Position numbers and translations under genes: made by a program | Shown: positions 15,489-23,787 of the stretch, one piece after another | Layout: the number at the start of each line of letters is the position of its first letter | Numbering within the stretch: position 1 is the stretch's first letter | From: Bacteroides sp. | GTDB taxonomy: Bacteria; Bacillota; Clostridia; Lachnospirales; Lachnospiraceae | NCBI GenBank assembly: GCA_023666705.1 | Contig: JAMPBO010000007.1 | Location: 73,946 to 137,945, forward strand | Direction of reading: 5' to 3' | Length of the DNA stretch: 64,000 nt | Notes under the pieces: generated by a model | Database searches by the model: none | What the model was told of the DNA's origin: nothing | Seen by the model: only the letters and a program-made list of their open reading frames with translations

Positions 15489-17909
15489 CTATTCCCTGTT
15501 TTTTAGCACCTGTGCTGGTAAAATCTTGTTTACACGATGCATCAAAATACCGTTTATGGCAAAATACAAAACCAATATCACACCAAAAATTGCCACATAC
15601 ATCTGCCATGGGAAGGTAAGGTTAATTCCACAGGCGACATTGGATACAAGGTATGGGTACATGCTGTTCATTACGATTTTTGACAGCGGAATTCCAACCA
15701 ACGCACTGACTGCCACAACAAAAAGATTGCCATTTAAGTACAGCTTTTTCACTTCCTTTTTCCTGTAGCCAAACACCTTCATCAATGAAATGGACATTGC
15801 GGAACGGTCAATCATAACCTTCATCATCAAATACATAACGACTACAAAAATCAAGGCAGAAGCCAGCGTCATTGTAATAACCATGGACCTCATTTGATTT
15901 ACGAACACAGAGGCATTTTTTTCAATTTCAGACTTTGATATGGATGCATAAAGCCTGCCACTGTCTATATCAAGTGCATGGTCAGCAAACACAATATTAT
16001 AGTAATCCTCATCCACGCCCATCAACTCACGCATGCTGTCAATATCCATAAAGGCAAAGAAGCTGGTGGAATACGGCACAATCCCATCCACAGTAAATGC
16101 ATAATTTTGATCATTTTCTTCATCCTTCAAAACCAAATCGTCTCCCACGTCCAAATGGTATTTTTCTGCCATTGCCGAGGATATCTGCACCTTATTTTTT
16201 CCACTGAATGATTCATCTTCCCCTTTTGCGTCTATATCAAAATAAGGAATGTCTCCATCCACACCCAAAAGGGTAATGTCAAGATTATAACCAAGCACTT
16301 CCTTTTTCAGGGTTATGCCGTAGGCAGCCTCACCTCCATTCGGCACCTGCTTTTCAGGATATTTATAGGTATACATGTATTCAAATTTTGTATCCCTGCT
16401 GTTGTCTATTTTAATATGATCGCAAAGCACATAACAGTTTAGGGCAAGCATGACAATCAACAATGAAATAAACATTCCAAAAAATACTGTAAATGCAGTT
16501 CTTTTTTCCCTGAGCATCTGACGGATTTGGAATATACGCACAAAGCTCCCGCTCTTAAGCTTAACATTCTGCGTCCTGCTGTTTTTCTGCTCATTTTTAA
16601 TCAGTGCAAGTGCAGGACGTTCCAGCTTTTTACGGATGACCAGAAAAATGGTAATTGCTGCAATCACAGGCGGCATAATAATTCCGTATAACAGCAAATA
16701 CGGTTCATATATCGTATCTAGTTCAGGAACAGAAAATAAATTGTAGCAGTCTTTCAATTGTACATCGACGCCTATACTGCTATAGCCTGCCGCAGTTCCG
16801 ATAATTCCCGCAATAAAGGTAATAATAACAGGCAATGTCAGATAATGGCGTACAAGCTCATTTCTTTTTACACCCATAGCATACAAGGTTCCTATGATGC
16901 CCGATTCCTGCTCAATGCTATGTACGACAAAAACGGAGATTACATAGGCAAACAAAATTAACACGATAACACCTGCCGCAAGTCCGCCCGCCTTATTGAT
17001 GTAATGGTCGTCAGCCGCCGCTCCTATTCTTGTATTATCGTCAGCCTCAATAAACCGCGTCATTTTGTAAAGCTGTACGTCATAATTATCAATCAGCTCA
17101 TTTACGCCCTTTTTAATTTCATTTACACTGTCAGGCAAACTGTCAATTGCCTGCTGCAAATCATCAAGCCTTCCCCCTGTTTCCTTCCAATACTCCTGAA
17201 AATAACTGTCATCAATATCCTCCGCAGCAATTTCAAGCTTCTGAAGTTTCTCCTTCAGCTCCTTTTGGGTAAGTGCTCCATTTAAACGGTATGCGTAAAC
17301 GTACTCCTCTGAGCGTAAGCTCTTTTTTTCCTCATTTAAACGGTTGTAATCCTCCTCAGTCAAAAAAACGATACCAAAAAGCTCGCTGTCCACGGCACTG
17401 TCCGACAGCTCACGGTAAGGTGCCTCATAATCAGGCGACGAGCCAATACCACATACCACAAAGCGGTGCCCGCCAATCATAATTTCATCATTGACAGAGA
17501 TACCGTGCTCATCACAGTACTTCTTTTCCAACAGTATCTCACCTGTTTTTTGTGGCAGTGCTCCCAAATCCGCCTCCGGCACGTCAATTTGGGTTCTCTC
17601 GGAAAATATACGAAGCACTGACGCATCCTCCATGGAGTAATCAAGATAAAAATGCTCCTCCAGTGTAATGCCTTTATCAGTTAATGAAGCCCTTTCATTT
17701 TCCGACAACGGCACAAACAGACTGAATTGTCCGTCCTCTAATTTGTTTTCCTCCGCCTTATCTGCCGTACCCAGTATGACCGTATCTGCCGCTCCCACCA
17801 GACTTATAATCAAATACATCCCAAGGACAATGAGAAATCCCAACGCAAGATAACGAAACAGATTTTCCTTTAAATCCCTAAGGAGTCTTTTTCTCAGTAT
17901 TTTCTGCAT
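15489..17909 (-). CDS. ABC transporter permease, FtsX/MacB type, large
   Basis: An 806-residue permease. It has an N-terminal helix (about 15-38), a large extracellular domain (about 40-310), three helices (about 310-440), a second extracellular domain (about 520-650), and a terminal FtsX core ending MHRVNKILPAQVLKN. Such exporters remove peptides or drugs, or act mechanically on extracellular substrates. It shares one base with the ATPase gene upstream, and the TetR gene lies upstream of both. It probably forms the exporter with that ATPase under TetR control. Confidence 0.92.
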   Translation of the reverse strand: MQKILRKRLLRDLKENLFRYLALGFLIVLGMYLIISLVGAADTVILGTADKAEENKLEDGQFSLFVPLSENERASLTDKGITLEEHFYLDYSMEDASVLRIFSERTQIDVPEADLGALPQKTGEILLEKKYCDEHGISVNDEIMIGGHRFVVCGIGSSPDYEAPYRELSDSAVDSELFGIVFLTEEDYNRLNEEKKSLRSEEYVYAYRLNGALTQKELKEKLQKLEIAAEDIDDSYFQEYWKETGGRLDDLQQAIDSLPDSVNEIKKGVNELIDNYDVQLYKMTRFIEADDNTRIGAAADDHYINKAGGLAAGVIVLILFAYVISVFVVHSIEQESGIIGTLYAMGVKRNELVRHYLTLPVIITFIAGIIGTAAGYSSIGVDVQLKDCYNLFSVPELDTIYEPYLLLYGIIMPPVIAAITIFLVIRKKLERPALALIKNEQKNSRTQNVKLKSGSFVRIFQIRQMLREKRTAFTVFFGMFISLLIVMLALNCYVLCDHIKIDNSRDTKFEYMYTYKYPEKQVPNGGEAAYGITLKKEVLGYNLDITLLGVDGDIPYFDIDAKGEDESFSGKNKVQISSAMAEKYHLDVGDDLVLKDEENDQNYAFTVDGIVPYSTSFFAFMDIDSMRELMGVDEDYYNIVFADHALDIDSGRLYASISKSEIEKNASVFVNQMRSMVITMTLASALIFVVVMYLMMKVMIDRSAMSISLMKVFGYRKKEVKKLYLNGNLFVVAVSALVGIPLSKIVMNSMYPYLVSNVACGINLTFPWQMYVAIFGVILVLYFAINGILMHRVNKILPAQVLKNRE

Positions 17910-18610
17910 TATAAATCCTCCAATTCCGCTGCAGGCACCTTCTTCTCATTTTGATAATCCTGCTTAATTTGTCCATCCTTCAGGATAATGACCTGGTCGA
18001 CCATATATTTGATGGAATTGTTGTGCGTTACAATCAGCATGGTTGTTCCGTATTTTCGGTTTACCTCCTCAAGCAAAACCAAAATGTCCCTTGACGTCCG
18101 TGAATCCAACGCACCTGTCGGCTCATCACAAAGCAACAGCTTTGGATTTTTGATTAATGCCCTTGCAATGGCACACCGCTGTTGCTGTCCGCCTGAAAGC
18201 TGCGATGGAAATTTATTTTGATGCTCCGTAAGCCCAAGCGTCTCAAGCAGCTCATCCAAATCCAACGGCTTTTCCGTCAGATACTCGCACACCTGAATGT
18301 TCTCCCTGACTGTAAGATTTGGCACAAGATTATAAAACTGGAAAATAAACCCAAGATTGTCCCTGCGGTAATCAGACAGCTTCTCCTGCTGCAGTCCGAA
18401 TATTTCCTGACCGTCCACCTGTATGGAGCCTGAGTCCATTAAATCCAACCCTCCGATACAGTTCAACAGCGTGGATTTTCCTGAACCACTGGTTCCCTGA
18501 ATGACACACATGCTTCCCTGATTAACCGAAACAGAAACTCCCTTTAATACCTGAACAAAGCTTCCGCCCTCTCCATAGCTCTTTTTTAGATTTTTCACTT
18601 CAAGATACAT
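17909..18610 (-). CDS. ABC transporter ATP-binding protein, MacB/LolD type
   Basis: A 233-residue ATPase with Walker A GTSGSGKS, Q-loop FQFYNLVPNLT, signature LSGGQQQRCAIARAL, Walker B LLLCDEPTGALD and H-loop VTHNN. ATG 18610 fits GGAGG and gives the family N-terminus MYLEVKNLKKSYG. It overlaps the FtsX permease by one base. Two palindromes with core TAAC-N3-GTTA lie about 200 bases upstream, matching the one at the TetR start. Confidence 0.95.
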   Translation of the reverse strand: MYLEVKNLKKSYGEGGSFVQVLKGVSVSVNQGSMCVIQGTSGSGKSTLLNCIGGLDLMDSGSIQVDGQEIFGLQQEKLSDYRRDNLGFIFQFYNLVPNLTVRENIQVCEYLTEKPLDLDELLETLGLTEHQNKFPSQLSGGQQQRCAIARALIKNPKLLLCDEPTGALDSRTSRDILVLLEEVNRKYGTTMLIVTHNNSIKYMVDQVIILKDGQIKQDYQNEKKVPAAELEDL

Positions 18611-18807
18611 AATGACCTCCATTCATGCGTTTTCACAGCTATAAACAAAATGTGGCTTTCACAATTGCCTGTTTTGCTTATATCTGATTCCTTTGCATAT
18701 AAATTACTTCTTTATTATTAAAAATCACATACACCTGAAAAAGCATGTCCCTTTCCCTGTTAGGTAATGCAATTTAATTTTAGTGGTATCTTATGTGTCC
18801 CATTTCA

Positions 18808-18822
18808 CGTAACACTGTTATG
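18808..18822. promoter_or_regulatory. TetR operator candidate 1
   Basis: CGTAACACTGTTATG, with palindromic core TAACACTGTTA, between the TetR gene and the ABC operon it probably controls. The core is identical to that at 19523-19533. The gap 18611-18884 holds this site and the next one and no gene. Confidence 0.6.
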
Positions 18823-18842
18823 TTTTATGTAGTTTAAGCCTG

Positions 18843-18857
18843 CATAACACCGTTATG
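18843..18857. promoter_or_regulatory. TetR operator candidate 2
   Basis: CATAAC-ACC-GTTATG is a perfect 6+3+6 palindrome, 35 bases from the first site (about three to four helical turns). It shares the arms of the sites at 18808 and 19521. Confidence 0.6.
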
Positions 18858-18884
18858 TCATGGGTATATATTTATTGCAGTCCG

Positions 18885-19523
18885 TCAGCTTTTCGGCAAA
18901 AACAACCCATTCCAGCCTGACACCAGATAAACGACGATTTCCTCCATATGCCTGACTGCTTCCTGCTCATCTTTTTCATGGGTAAACAAATGTACAAACG
19001 CATCCACCTGCATATGTGCCATCCAATGAATCATATAGTTGTCAGGTCTTGCCGTACCAAGCTTTTTTACCATTTGCTCTGCCAAAAGATTGTAATGCTT
19101 TTCGCCCCAGTCAGCAAACTGACTTACAATATTTTCATATATGCTCCCCTGACTTTTCGTTAGCAGTATATCAAAAATGTCATGGTTCTGATACATGAAA
19201 TGTACAATATCAACAGCAACCTTTATGTCATCCGAATCAACACTTACCGAAGCACAGTTTGGTGCCATATTCATTTCCTCGGAAAGATGTACCTGTATCA
19301 TGGAAGCCAATTTCTTTAAAGGCTCCTCCACAAGCTGCTTTAGCAAATCTTCTTTATCCTGAAAGAAAAAATACAAAGCTCCTGTTGTCACTCCTGCATT
19401 TTTACATATCGTCCGAAGGGAGGCTTTCATGTATCCCTTATCAAGAAACTCCTGCTTTGCACTGTCAAGCAGCCTTTTCCTCGTTTCCTTTTCCTCGTCC
19501 AATCCATCCGCCCCTCTCAACAT
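18885..19523 (-). CDS. TetR/AcrR-family repressor of the ABC/FtsX exporter
   Basis: A 212-residue regulator. The TetR HTH covers residues 12-60 (RLLDSAKQEFLDKGYMKASLRTICKNAGVTTGALYFFFQDKEDLL), followed by a helical ligand domain. The ATG at 19523 lies inside an operator palindrome and has no ribosome site. TTG at 19502, after GAGAGGGG, would give a 205-residue protein and leave the operator upstream, so it is the better start. The genes for the ABC exporter follow downstream. Confidence 0.9.
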   Translation of the reverse strand: MLRGADGLDEEKETRKRLLDSAKQEFLDKGYMKASLRTICKNAGVTTGALYFFFQDKEDLLKQLVEEPLKKLASMIQVHLSEEMNMAPNCASVSVDSDDIKVAVDIVHFMYQNHDIFDILLTKSQGSIYENIVSQFADWGEKHYNLLAEQMVKKLGTARPDNYMIHWMAHMQVDAFVHLFTHEKDEQEAVRHMEEIVVYLVSGWNGLFLPKS

Positions 19524-19535
19524 AACACTGTTATC
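19521..19535. promoter_or_regulatory. TetR operator candidate 3 (autoregulation)
   Basis: CATAACACTGTTATC at the start of the TetR gene, core TAACACTGTTA. It is the same core as at 18810-18820, so the protein most likely represses both itself and the exporter. Confidence 0.6.
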
Positions 19536-19651
19536 TTACTTGAGTATACGCCGTCAAATGCTGTTTGTCAATATCTTTATACTGCACTCCGACAAACTCT
19601 GAAAAACGAGATTTATAAAGGAATTTTTATGGGGATTGAAAAACAAAGCTA

Positions 19652-19790
19652 TTGAATTTCTCTACTCCTTATGTTATATTAGGCATAAGAAAAGCACCCA
19701 CTCCAAAGGTGGATGCTCTCGAGTCAAGACATTTTGTCCTTACGGACGCTGCCTATCCTGTGGGCAGACAGGATAGGCATTTTTATTTCT
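19652..19790 (+). ncRNA. Antisense RNA of a type I toxin-antitoxin locus
   Basis: A near-consensus promoter, TTGAAT (19652-19657), 17 bases, TATATT (19675-19680), points right with no reading frame behind it. About 70 bases later is a strong terminator (stem GCCTATCCTGT, 19751-19778, then ATTTTTATTT). The predicted RNA is about 100 bases and contains an inner hairpin CACCCACTCC...GGTGGATG. It runs into the 3' end of the toxin gene on the opposite strand, which ends inside the terminator T-tract, as in TxpA/RatA and BsrE/SR5 pairs. Confidence 0.65.
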
Positions 19791-19902
19791 TCTTACTGTT
19801 TCTCTTGTCGAGAAAGGTCAGAAACGCAACAATCAAACTACCAAAGGAAATCAACAAGCCTATTATCCCTATGAATATCAAAATAATATCCGCAGCCGTC
19901 AT
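19783..19902 (-). CDS. Type I toxin, small holin-like membrane peptide
   Basis: A 39-residue peptide, MTAADIILIFIGIIGLLISF..., with one long hydrophobic helix (residues 4-30) and a charged tail DKRNSKKK. This is the pattern of putative holin-like/type I toxins in Firmicutes. The ATG at 19902 follows GGGAGGTG. An upstream in-frame extension to 20037 is open but is 5' leader. The leader carries a GTGGC-GAGA-GCCAC hairpin near its start. The promoter is at 20009-20037; a convergent antisense RNA covers the 3' end. Confidence 0.75.
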   Translation of the reverse strand: MTAADIILIFIGIIGLLISFGSLIVAFLTFLDKRNSKKK

Positions 19903-20008
19903 ATTACGCACCTCCCTTCCTATGTACTCCCAGCAAGCTAGGGCAATTGACTCGGGAGGCTGCCACCCTGTCATGGGTACTCTCCTAGTGGCTCTCGCCA
20001 CATTTATA

Positions 20009-20037
20009 ATCATATCATCAATAACACAGTTTTTCAA
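20009..20037 (-). promoter_or_regulatory. Toxin promoter
   Basis: On the minus strand, TTGAAA, 17 bases, TATGAT, about 110 bases before the toxin ATG, leaving a long structured leader typical of type I toxins. It is nearly identical to the promoter at 15360-15388. Confidence 0.7.
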
Positions 20038-20195
20038 TTAAATCATACGCTTTTTGTAATATTCTTGTCCTGACACTTTTTATGCACATTGCAACGCAAT
20101 TTTCTTGCCACTCAAACTATATATCTTCCCTGCTGCACCGTGAAACAGGCAAACCATATACTATGGCAAATCATCGTAGGAACACCCGCTGATTT

Positions 20196-20891
20196 TTAAA
20201 ACTGATACAGGAAGCCTGCCACATCACAAACATATTTTTTGCATGGCATCTGCCACGGCGGCTCCTGCTCCGTCAGCTTTCCTGCAAGCAGGTCCTCTGC
20301 TCCCTGCAAAATACCCGAAATAATATCCGCCTTTAAAGGATAGCTGCCATGTGAAGCCCAAATCGTATCAAACGCATCTGCCATAGCTGATATTTTCCTG
20401 AGACTGCACTGAAACGCCTGCATATTCCGTCCCTCGCCAAACATAAAAATATCCCCATCCTGAATCATATCTCCCGAAAGGAGCATACGCTTTTCCCGTT
20501 CCAACAGCATAATGCTCCCCGGAGTATGTCCCGGCGTTAATATTACTTCAAATTTCCACAATCCCAAATCTATGATGTCCCCTTCCCATAAAGGCAAAAC
20601 ATCCTCTAACAGACAGCCCTCAGGCAATGATTTTTTGTAATGCTCCATTTCTGCAGGATGCATATACACAGGCTTAAAATCTCTGTTACAGCCTGTATGG
20701 TCTTTATCCGTGTGGGTGTTTACCAAAAACACAGGTAAATCCGTCAGCCCTGCTACCAGCTCACGAAGCTGCAGGGTGCCAAATCCCGTATCAATCAACA
20801 TGGCTCTTTTGTCACCCTCAAATAAAAATGAGCGGACACCATTTTCCTCAATAATCCAAAAATGGTCTGAAATTTTTATAGCGTTGTCCAT
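20196..20891 (-). CDS. Metallo-beta-lactamase-fold hydrolase
   Basis: A 231-residue MBL-fold enzyme. The metal site is visible: NTHTDKDHTG (HxDxDH variant with Thr-Asp), TPGHTPGS, LLSGDMIQDG and a late His in ASHGSYP. It is probably a cytoplasmic thioesterase or hydrolase. ATG 20891 follows GGGAGGGAACAA; the frame extends 14 codons upstream but that part overlaps the decayed DUF3368 toxin. Substrate not deducible. Confidence 0.9.
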   Translation of the reverse strand: MDNAIKISDHFWIIEENGVRSFLFEGDKRAMLIDTGFGTLQLRELVAGLTDLPVFLVNTHTDKDHTGCNRDFKPVYMHPAEMEHYKKSLPEGCLLEDVLPLWEGDIIDLGLWKFEVILTPGHTPGSIMLLEREKRMLLSGDMIQDGDIFMFGEGRNMQAFQCSLRKISAMADAFDTIWASHGSYPLKADIISGILQGAEDLLAGKLTEQEPPWQMPCKKYVCDVAGFLYQF

Positions 20892-21100
20892 TTGTTCCCT
20901 CCCAAATAATCTTTTCCACATGAATCCAATCAAGGGAGTTATCCACCTGCTTCTTGCATATAGATTCTTTCTTTTCTGATAACTCTCGATATACTGCTTG
21001 AGGAATTAAAATTTCCCCATAAATTTTCTTCAATAAATCAAGCTGTCCAACATGACATAAGGCAATTAAAGGGGGTAGTGTTCACTATTACCTTACGCAT
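20848..21100 (-). pseudogene. DUF3368 PIN-like toxin, frameshifted and truncated
   Basis: The ATG at 21100 overlaps the antitoxin stop and starts MRKVIVNTTP, the PIN-domain strand with its metal-binding Asn/Asp position. An extra T in CCCCCTTTAA shifts the frame. In the next frame the protein continues LIALCHVGQLDLLKKIYGEILIPQAVYREL...SLDWIHVEKI, typical of DUF3368 proteins, and then runs into the leader of the MBL gene. The C-terminal half, including later acidic residues, is absent. The toxin is therefore inactive, while its antitoxin is intact. Confidence 0.75.
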
Positions 21101-21347
21101 TTTCCAATTCCTCCAAAAATTCTTCTTCGCTCTCAAAAGAGAATATAGATATCTCATTCTTAGCTAGATATTTTATGAAATCTTCCTTAGTCATATCTGC
21201 TATGCCTGCACAATATCCCAATGACACCTTTTTGTTTTTATATAAATCTACAGCAAGCATACATTTCATATATGCCGCAAAATCATCTTCATTCTCATGT
21301 AAATCCAACAATATTTCTTCCGGAACATTTATTGAAACAATACACAT
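21093..21347 (-). CDS. UPF0175-family antitoxin
   Basis: An 84-residue protein with SINVPEEILLDLHENEDDFAAYMKCMLAVDLYKNKKVSLGYCAGIADMTKEDFIKYLAKNEIS: a ribbon-helix-helix-like start and the UPF0175 HTH core. UPF0175 genes usually precede DUF3368 PIN toxins and overlap them, exactly as here. ATG 21347 has a weak AGGGTG site; an ATG 4 codons earlier is possible. The toxin is broken, so this antitoxin is orphaned. Confidence 0.85.
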   Translation of the reverse strand: MCIVSINVPEEILLDLHENEDDFAAYMKCMLAVDLYKNKKVSLGYCAGIADMTKEDFIKYLAKNEISIFSFESEEEFLEELENA

Positions 21348-21516
21348 AGCAATCATCACCCTTTTCGGATTCTCTTTAACTTATATTATATACATATCCT
21401 TTTTTCCTTACAACAGAAAAAACAACAATTATAATCTTTTTTACACCATATTAAAAAGGTGCTCTACTTTTTCATCTTCCACTTTAACCAGGAAACTGAT
21501 TAATTTTATGCCCTCT

Positions 21517-21828
21517 TTATTCCACCAGCCTTTTTAAATCCACCATAATCCGCTCCAGAATAACTTTCTTTTCCGATGAAGTGGAATTTGGGCGTTCAAG
21601 GTTTTGAATTTGTATTTCGTTTTTTCCTGATATGATGTAATCGGTGGTTATTTTATAATAATTTCCCAAAATATCTATTATCCATGCAGAGGGCATTCTT
21701 TTCCCCTGCTCCAGCTTACGCAGGGTGTCGACAGAAATATTCAAATCCTGTGCAACCTCCTGCTGGGTCTTTTTGGCTGCCTCCCGAAGTAATTTCAAAC
21801 GCTTTGCACATTCAATTTTATCATACAT
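21517..21828 (-). CDS. XRE-family HTH protein
   Basis: A 103-residue protein with a Cro/C1-type HTH at residues 8-65 (RLKLLREAAKKTQQEVAQDLNISVDTLRKLEQGKRMPSAWIIDILGNYYKI) and a short tail. It lies 2 bases after the resolvase-like gene and is probably co-transcribed with it. Target unknown. Confidence 0.85.
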   Translation of the reverse strand: MYDKIECAKRLKLLREAAKKTQQEVAQDLNISVDTLRKLEQGKRMPSAWIIDILGNYYKITTDYIISGKNEIQIQNLERPNSTSSEKKVILERIMVDLKRLVE

Positions 21829-21830
21829 AA

Positions 21831-22205
21831 TTAATGCTCCTCCCGTATTTTCAGAGGGAGCCTCAGTTCTCCCTCATCAACTGTAATAATATGACCGCCG
21901 ATTTCTATTATCTTTCCAACCTTTGTATATGCATCAGAAATTCCTACCGAAACTGCCGCCATGTTTGCTATCAAAATTCCATCATACTTTTTTGCTTCTA
22001 TCTCACGAATGATGGCATTTATCTGGCGGTTTACCTCGAACTGTCCCAGCCCGCCTCTATGTAAAATCCCCGCAATTTCAATTCTGTTTGCTCTTGCATA
22101 TTCTCTGATATAATGCAGCTGCCGACGTTCTTTTTCCGTTATCTCTTCCAGTTCTCCAGCTACGGAAAGATATACAATACACCGAAGTGTACCCTGTCCT
22201 TTCAT
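21831..22205 (-). CDS. Resolvase-fold protein lacking the catalytic serine
   Basis: A 124-residue protein resembling the N-terminal domain of serine recombinases: CIVYLSVAGELEEITEKERRQLHYIREYA, then HRGGLGQFEVNRQINAIIREIEAKKYDGILIANMAAVS. At the usual Y-x-R-V-S position it reads YLSVA, so the arginine and serine are both replaced, and no DNA-binding domain follows. Strand exchange activity is unlikely; a regulatory or relic role is inferred. It sits between two XRE genes in the same direction. A TTCTAT-TGCG-ATAGAA inverted repeat (22223-22238) lies just upstream. Confidence 0.7.
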   Translation of the reverse strand: MKGQGTLRCIVYLSVAGELEEITEKERRQLHYIREYARANRIEIAGILHRGGLGQFEVNRQINAIIREIEAKKYDGILIANMAAVSVGISDAYTKVGKIIEIGGHIITVDEGELRLPLKIREEH

Positions 22206-22222
22206 GACTTATCACTCCAATC

Positions 22223-22238
22223 TTCTATTGCGATAGAA
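22223..22238. promoter_or_regulatory. Small inverted repeat, possible operator
   Basis: TTCTAT-TGCG-ATAGAA, 18 bases before the resolvase-like gene start and between two XRE genes. It may bind one of them. Confidence 0.3.
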
Positions 22239-22305
22239 GTAAGTGTAATTCATTTATCACGCAGGAACAGCCACCCTTTTATATCAGTTTATCCCCTATT
22301 TTGTA

Positions 22306-22623
22306 CTAGCCAATTTCATGGATTACCGCCTTCATAATACGGTAAACCTTTTCCTTGCTCTCCTCACTTAGTACATCTGTCTGTATTTCCAATTCATTTG
22401 CCACATTTTTCTTATCGCATATCAGATAATCCAATGAAACATGAAAGTAATCAGCCAGTATAACCAAAGTATCTATTCTTCCCCTCGTTTTCCCCTGCTC
22501 AATCGCCCGATAAGTATCTATCTTGAGTCCCACCTCCAGTGCAAGTCCCTCTTGGGAAATACCTCGTTCCTTTCGCAATTCAAACAAACGGATTCCTATG
22601 CTGTTTAAATTTTTTATATCCAT
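22306..22623 (-). CDS. XRE-family HTH protein
   Basis: A 105-residue protein with a Cro/C1 HTH at residues 10-65 (RLFELRKERGISQEGLALEVGLKIDTYRAIEQGKTRGRIDTLVILADYFHVSLDYLI) and an acidic C-terminal helix. A good GGAGGAAAAAC site precedes the ATG. It is monocistronic or upstream of the resolvase-like gene. Confidence 0.85.
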   Translation of the reverse strand: MDIKNLNSIGIRLFELRKERGISQEGLALEVGLKIDTYRAIEQGKTRGRIDTLVILADYFHVSLDYLICDKKNVANELEIQTDVLSEESKEKVYRIMKAVIHEIG

Positions 22624-22764
22624 GTTTTTCCTCCAAACTTCTATATTTACTTTCTAGAAATTGGGTTCTCACGGATACCTGATCCTATATCCCCAACAGG
22701 CTTGTTTCACACATATTCCTTTCCGGAAATCCGGTAATGAAACAATAGTCAGGAATTTCTATTA

Positions 22765-22839
22765 TCCTGTAAAATAAAAAGGTCTGACGTTAAGGCACCA
22801 AAATCGAGATTGGATAAATGCCCATGTTTTCAGACCTTT
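22765..22839 (-). terminator. Terminator of the agrDB operon
   Basis: AAAGGTCTGA (22778-22787) pairs perfectly with TCAGACCTTT (22830-22839). On the minus strand the right-hand arm is followed by TTTTTATTTTA. It lies 40 bases beyond the agrB stop. Confidence 0.6.
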
Positions 22840-22880
22840 GGTAATTTACAATTTTGATATATTATTGGGGTCACAAGATT

Positions 22881-23456
22881 TTAAGCTTCACATCCTGTTT
22901 TATGATTTATTATCATTTGCATTACCAGTGAAATTAACAAAACACTATATGCAACCATTATGATATTCCGAAATCTGTATATAAAAAGTGAAGCTGACAG
23001 CTCAATCACTATAATGCCGATACAGTCTCGTTTAAATCGTGTCTTTTCCCTTGCTGTAATTGGTTTGTGTTTTGTAGACACAGGGGATAGAAGTATCAGC
23101 ACTGCCGCAAGCAGAATTTCCAACGAAACAGCTTCCCATATAGGCATTCCTGACGGCAATATTTCCTTCACCCTTATAACAAACAATAAAATAACATTGG
23201 ATGCAATCAGGCACTGCCAGCTTTCTTTGGCATGCCATCCTCCGCAAAAAATTCTCAGCGGAATATACAATAACCAAAAAATCATAACAGTATCTATCGC
23301 CCTGAACACGAAACCAATCAAAATTCCAACAAGGATATTCAGCAGAGTTTCTATTACAAGAACATAACCATATTTGTATATGTCCCTTTCCTCGTCCTTC
23401 AAAAGCCCCGCCTTAATTTGTGTTTCCACAATCACACATGCTATCCTGTCAATCAT
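22881..23456 (-). CDS. agrB: AgrB-like peptide-processing membrane protease
   Basis: A 191-residue membrane protein of the accessory gene regulator B family with about six helices. The catalytic His and Cys are visible in CGGWHAKESWQC. AgrB cleaves the AgrD precursor and forms the cyclic thiolactone signal during export. Its ATG overlaps the stop of agrD (ATGA), so translation is coupled. The order agrD-agrB is reversed from staphylococci. It is divergent from the XRE-agrA-agrC genes and followed by a terminator. Confidence 0.93.
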   Translation of the reverse strand: MIDRIACVIVETQIKAGLLKDEERDIYKYGYVLVIETLLNILVGILIGFVFRAIDTVMIFWLLYIPLRIFCGGWHAKESWQCLIASNVILLFVIRVKEILPSGMPIWEAVSLEILLAAVLILLSPVSTKHKPITAREKTRFKRDCIGIIVIELSASLFIYRFRNIIMVAYSVLLISLVMQMIINHKTGCEA

Positions 23457-23584
23457 TGCTTTTTATATTTTTCTGCCCCTTTCGGAAATTCCGGTTGATG
23501 GAATATCCATGTACAGGCAGAATTTGCACTCTGAATTACCACTGCAAGCGTCAAGTTATTTAATGCAGTTACCAATTGTTTCAT
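23453..23584 (-). CDS. agrD: AgrD-like cyclic autoinducer peptide precursor
   Basis: A 43-residue peptide read directly from the sequence. AAGGAGG lies 6 bases before the ATG at 23584. It has an amphipathic N-terminal helix (MKQLVTALNNLTLAVV), the signal region NSACTWIFHQPEFP, and a charged tail KGAEKYKKQ. The Q-P-E-x-P motif after the core is the usual AgrD cleavage context. By analogy the mature signal is the ring Cys-Thr-Trp-Ile-Phe, possibly with a short N-terminal tail. It overlaps agrB by four bases. Confidence 0.9.
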   Translation of the reverse strand: MKQLVTALNNLTLAVVIQSANSACTWIFHQPEFPKGAEKYKKQ

Positions 23585-23775
23585 ACAGTCTTACCTCCTT
23601 AATTTTATTTTTCTAAATTTTATTCCTTTCGACATTTTATATCAATTAATCTGTCGGTTTTTGCACATAGCAGTGCAGTTTTTGTAATATTTTCCAGAAA
23701 TTTGTTTATTCACTATAACTATTGGTGATAGTTTGATATTATTAGTTTATGTATAATCACCCATTCAAAATCTAT

Positions 23776-23787
23776 ACTACTAGTAGT
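23776..23787. promoter_or_regulatory. Palindrome upstream of the XRE-agrAC genes
   Basis: ACTACTAGTAGT is a perfect 12-base palindrome 25 bases before the XRE start. TATAAT at 23751-23756 is a possible -10 element just upstream. It may be an operator for the XRE protein or another regulator. The divergent gap 23585-23812 holds no gene. Confidence 0.4.
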
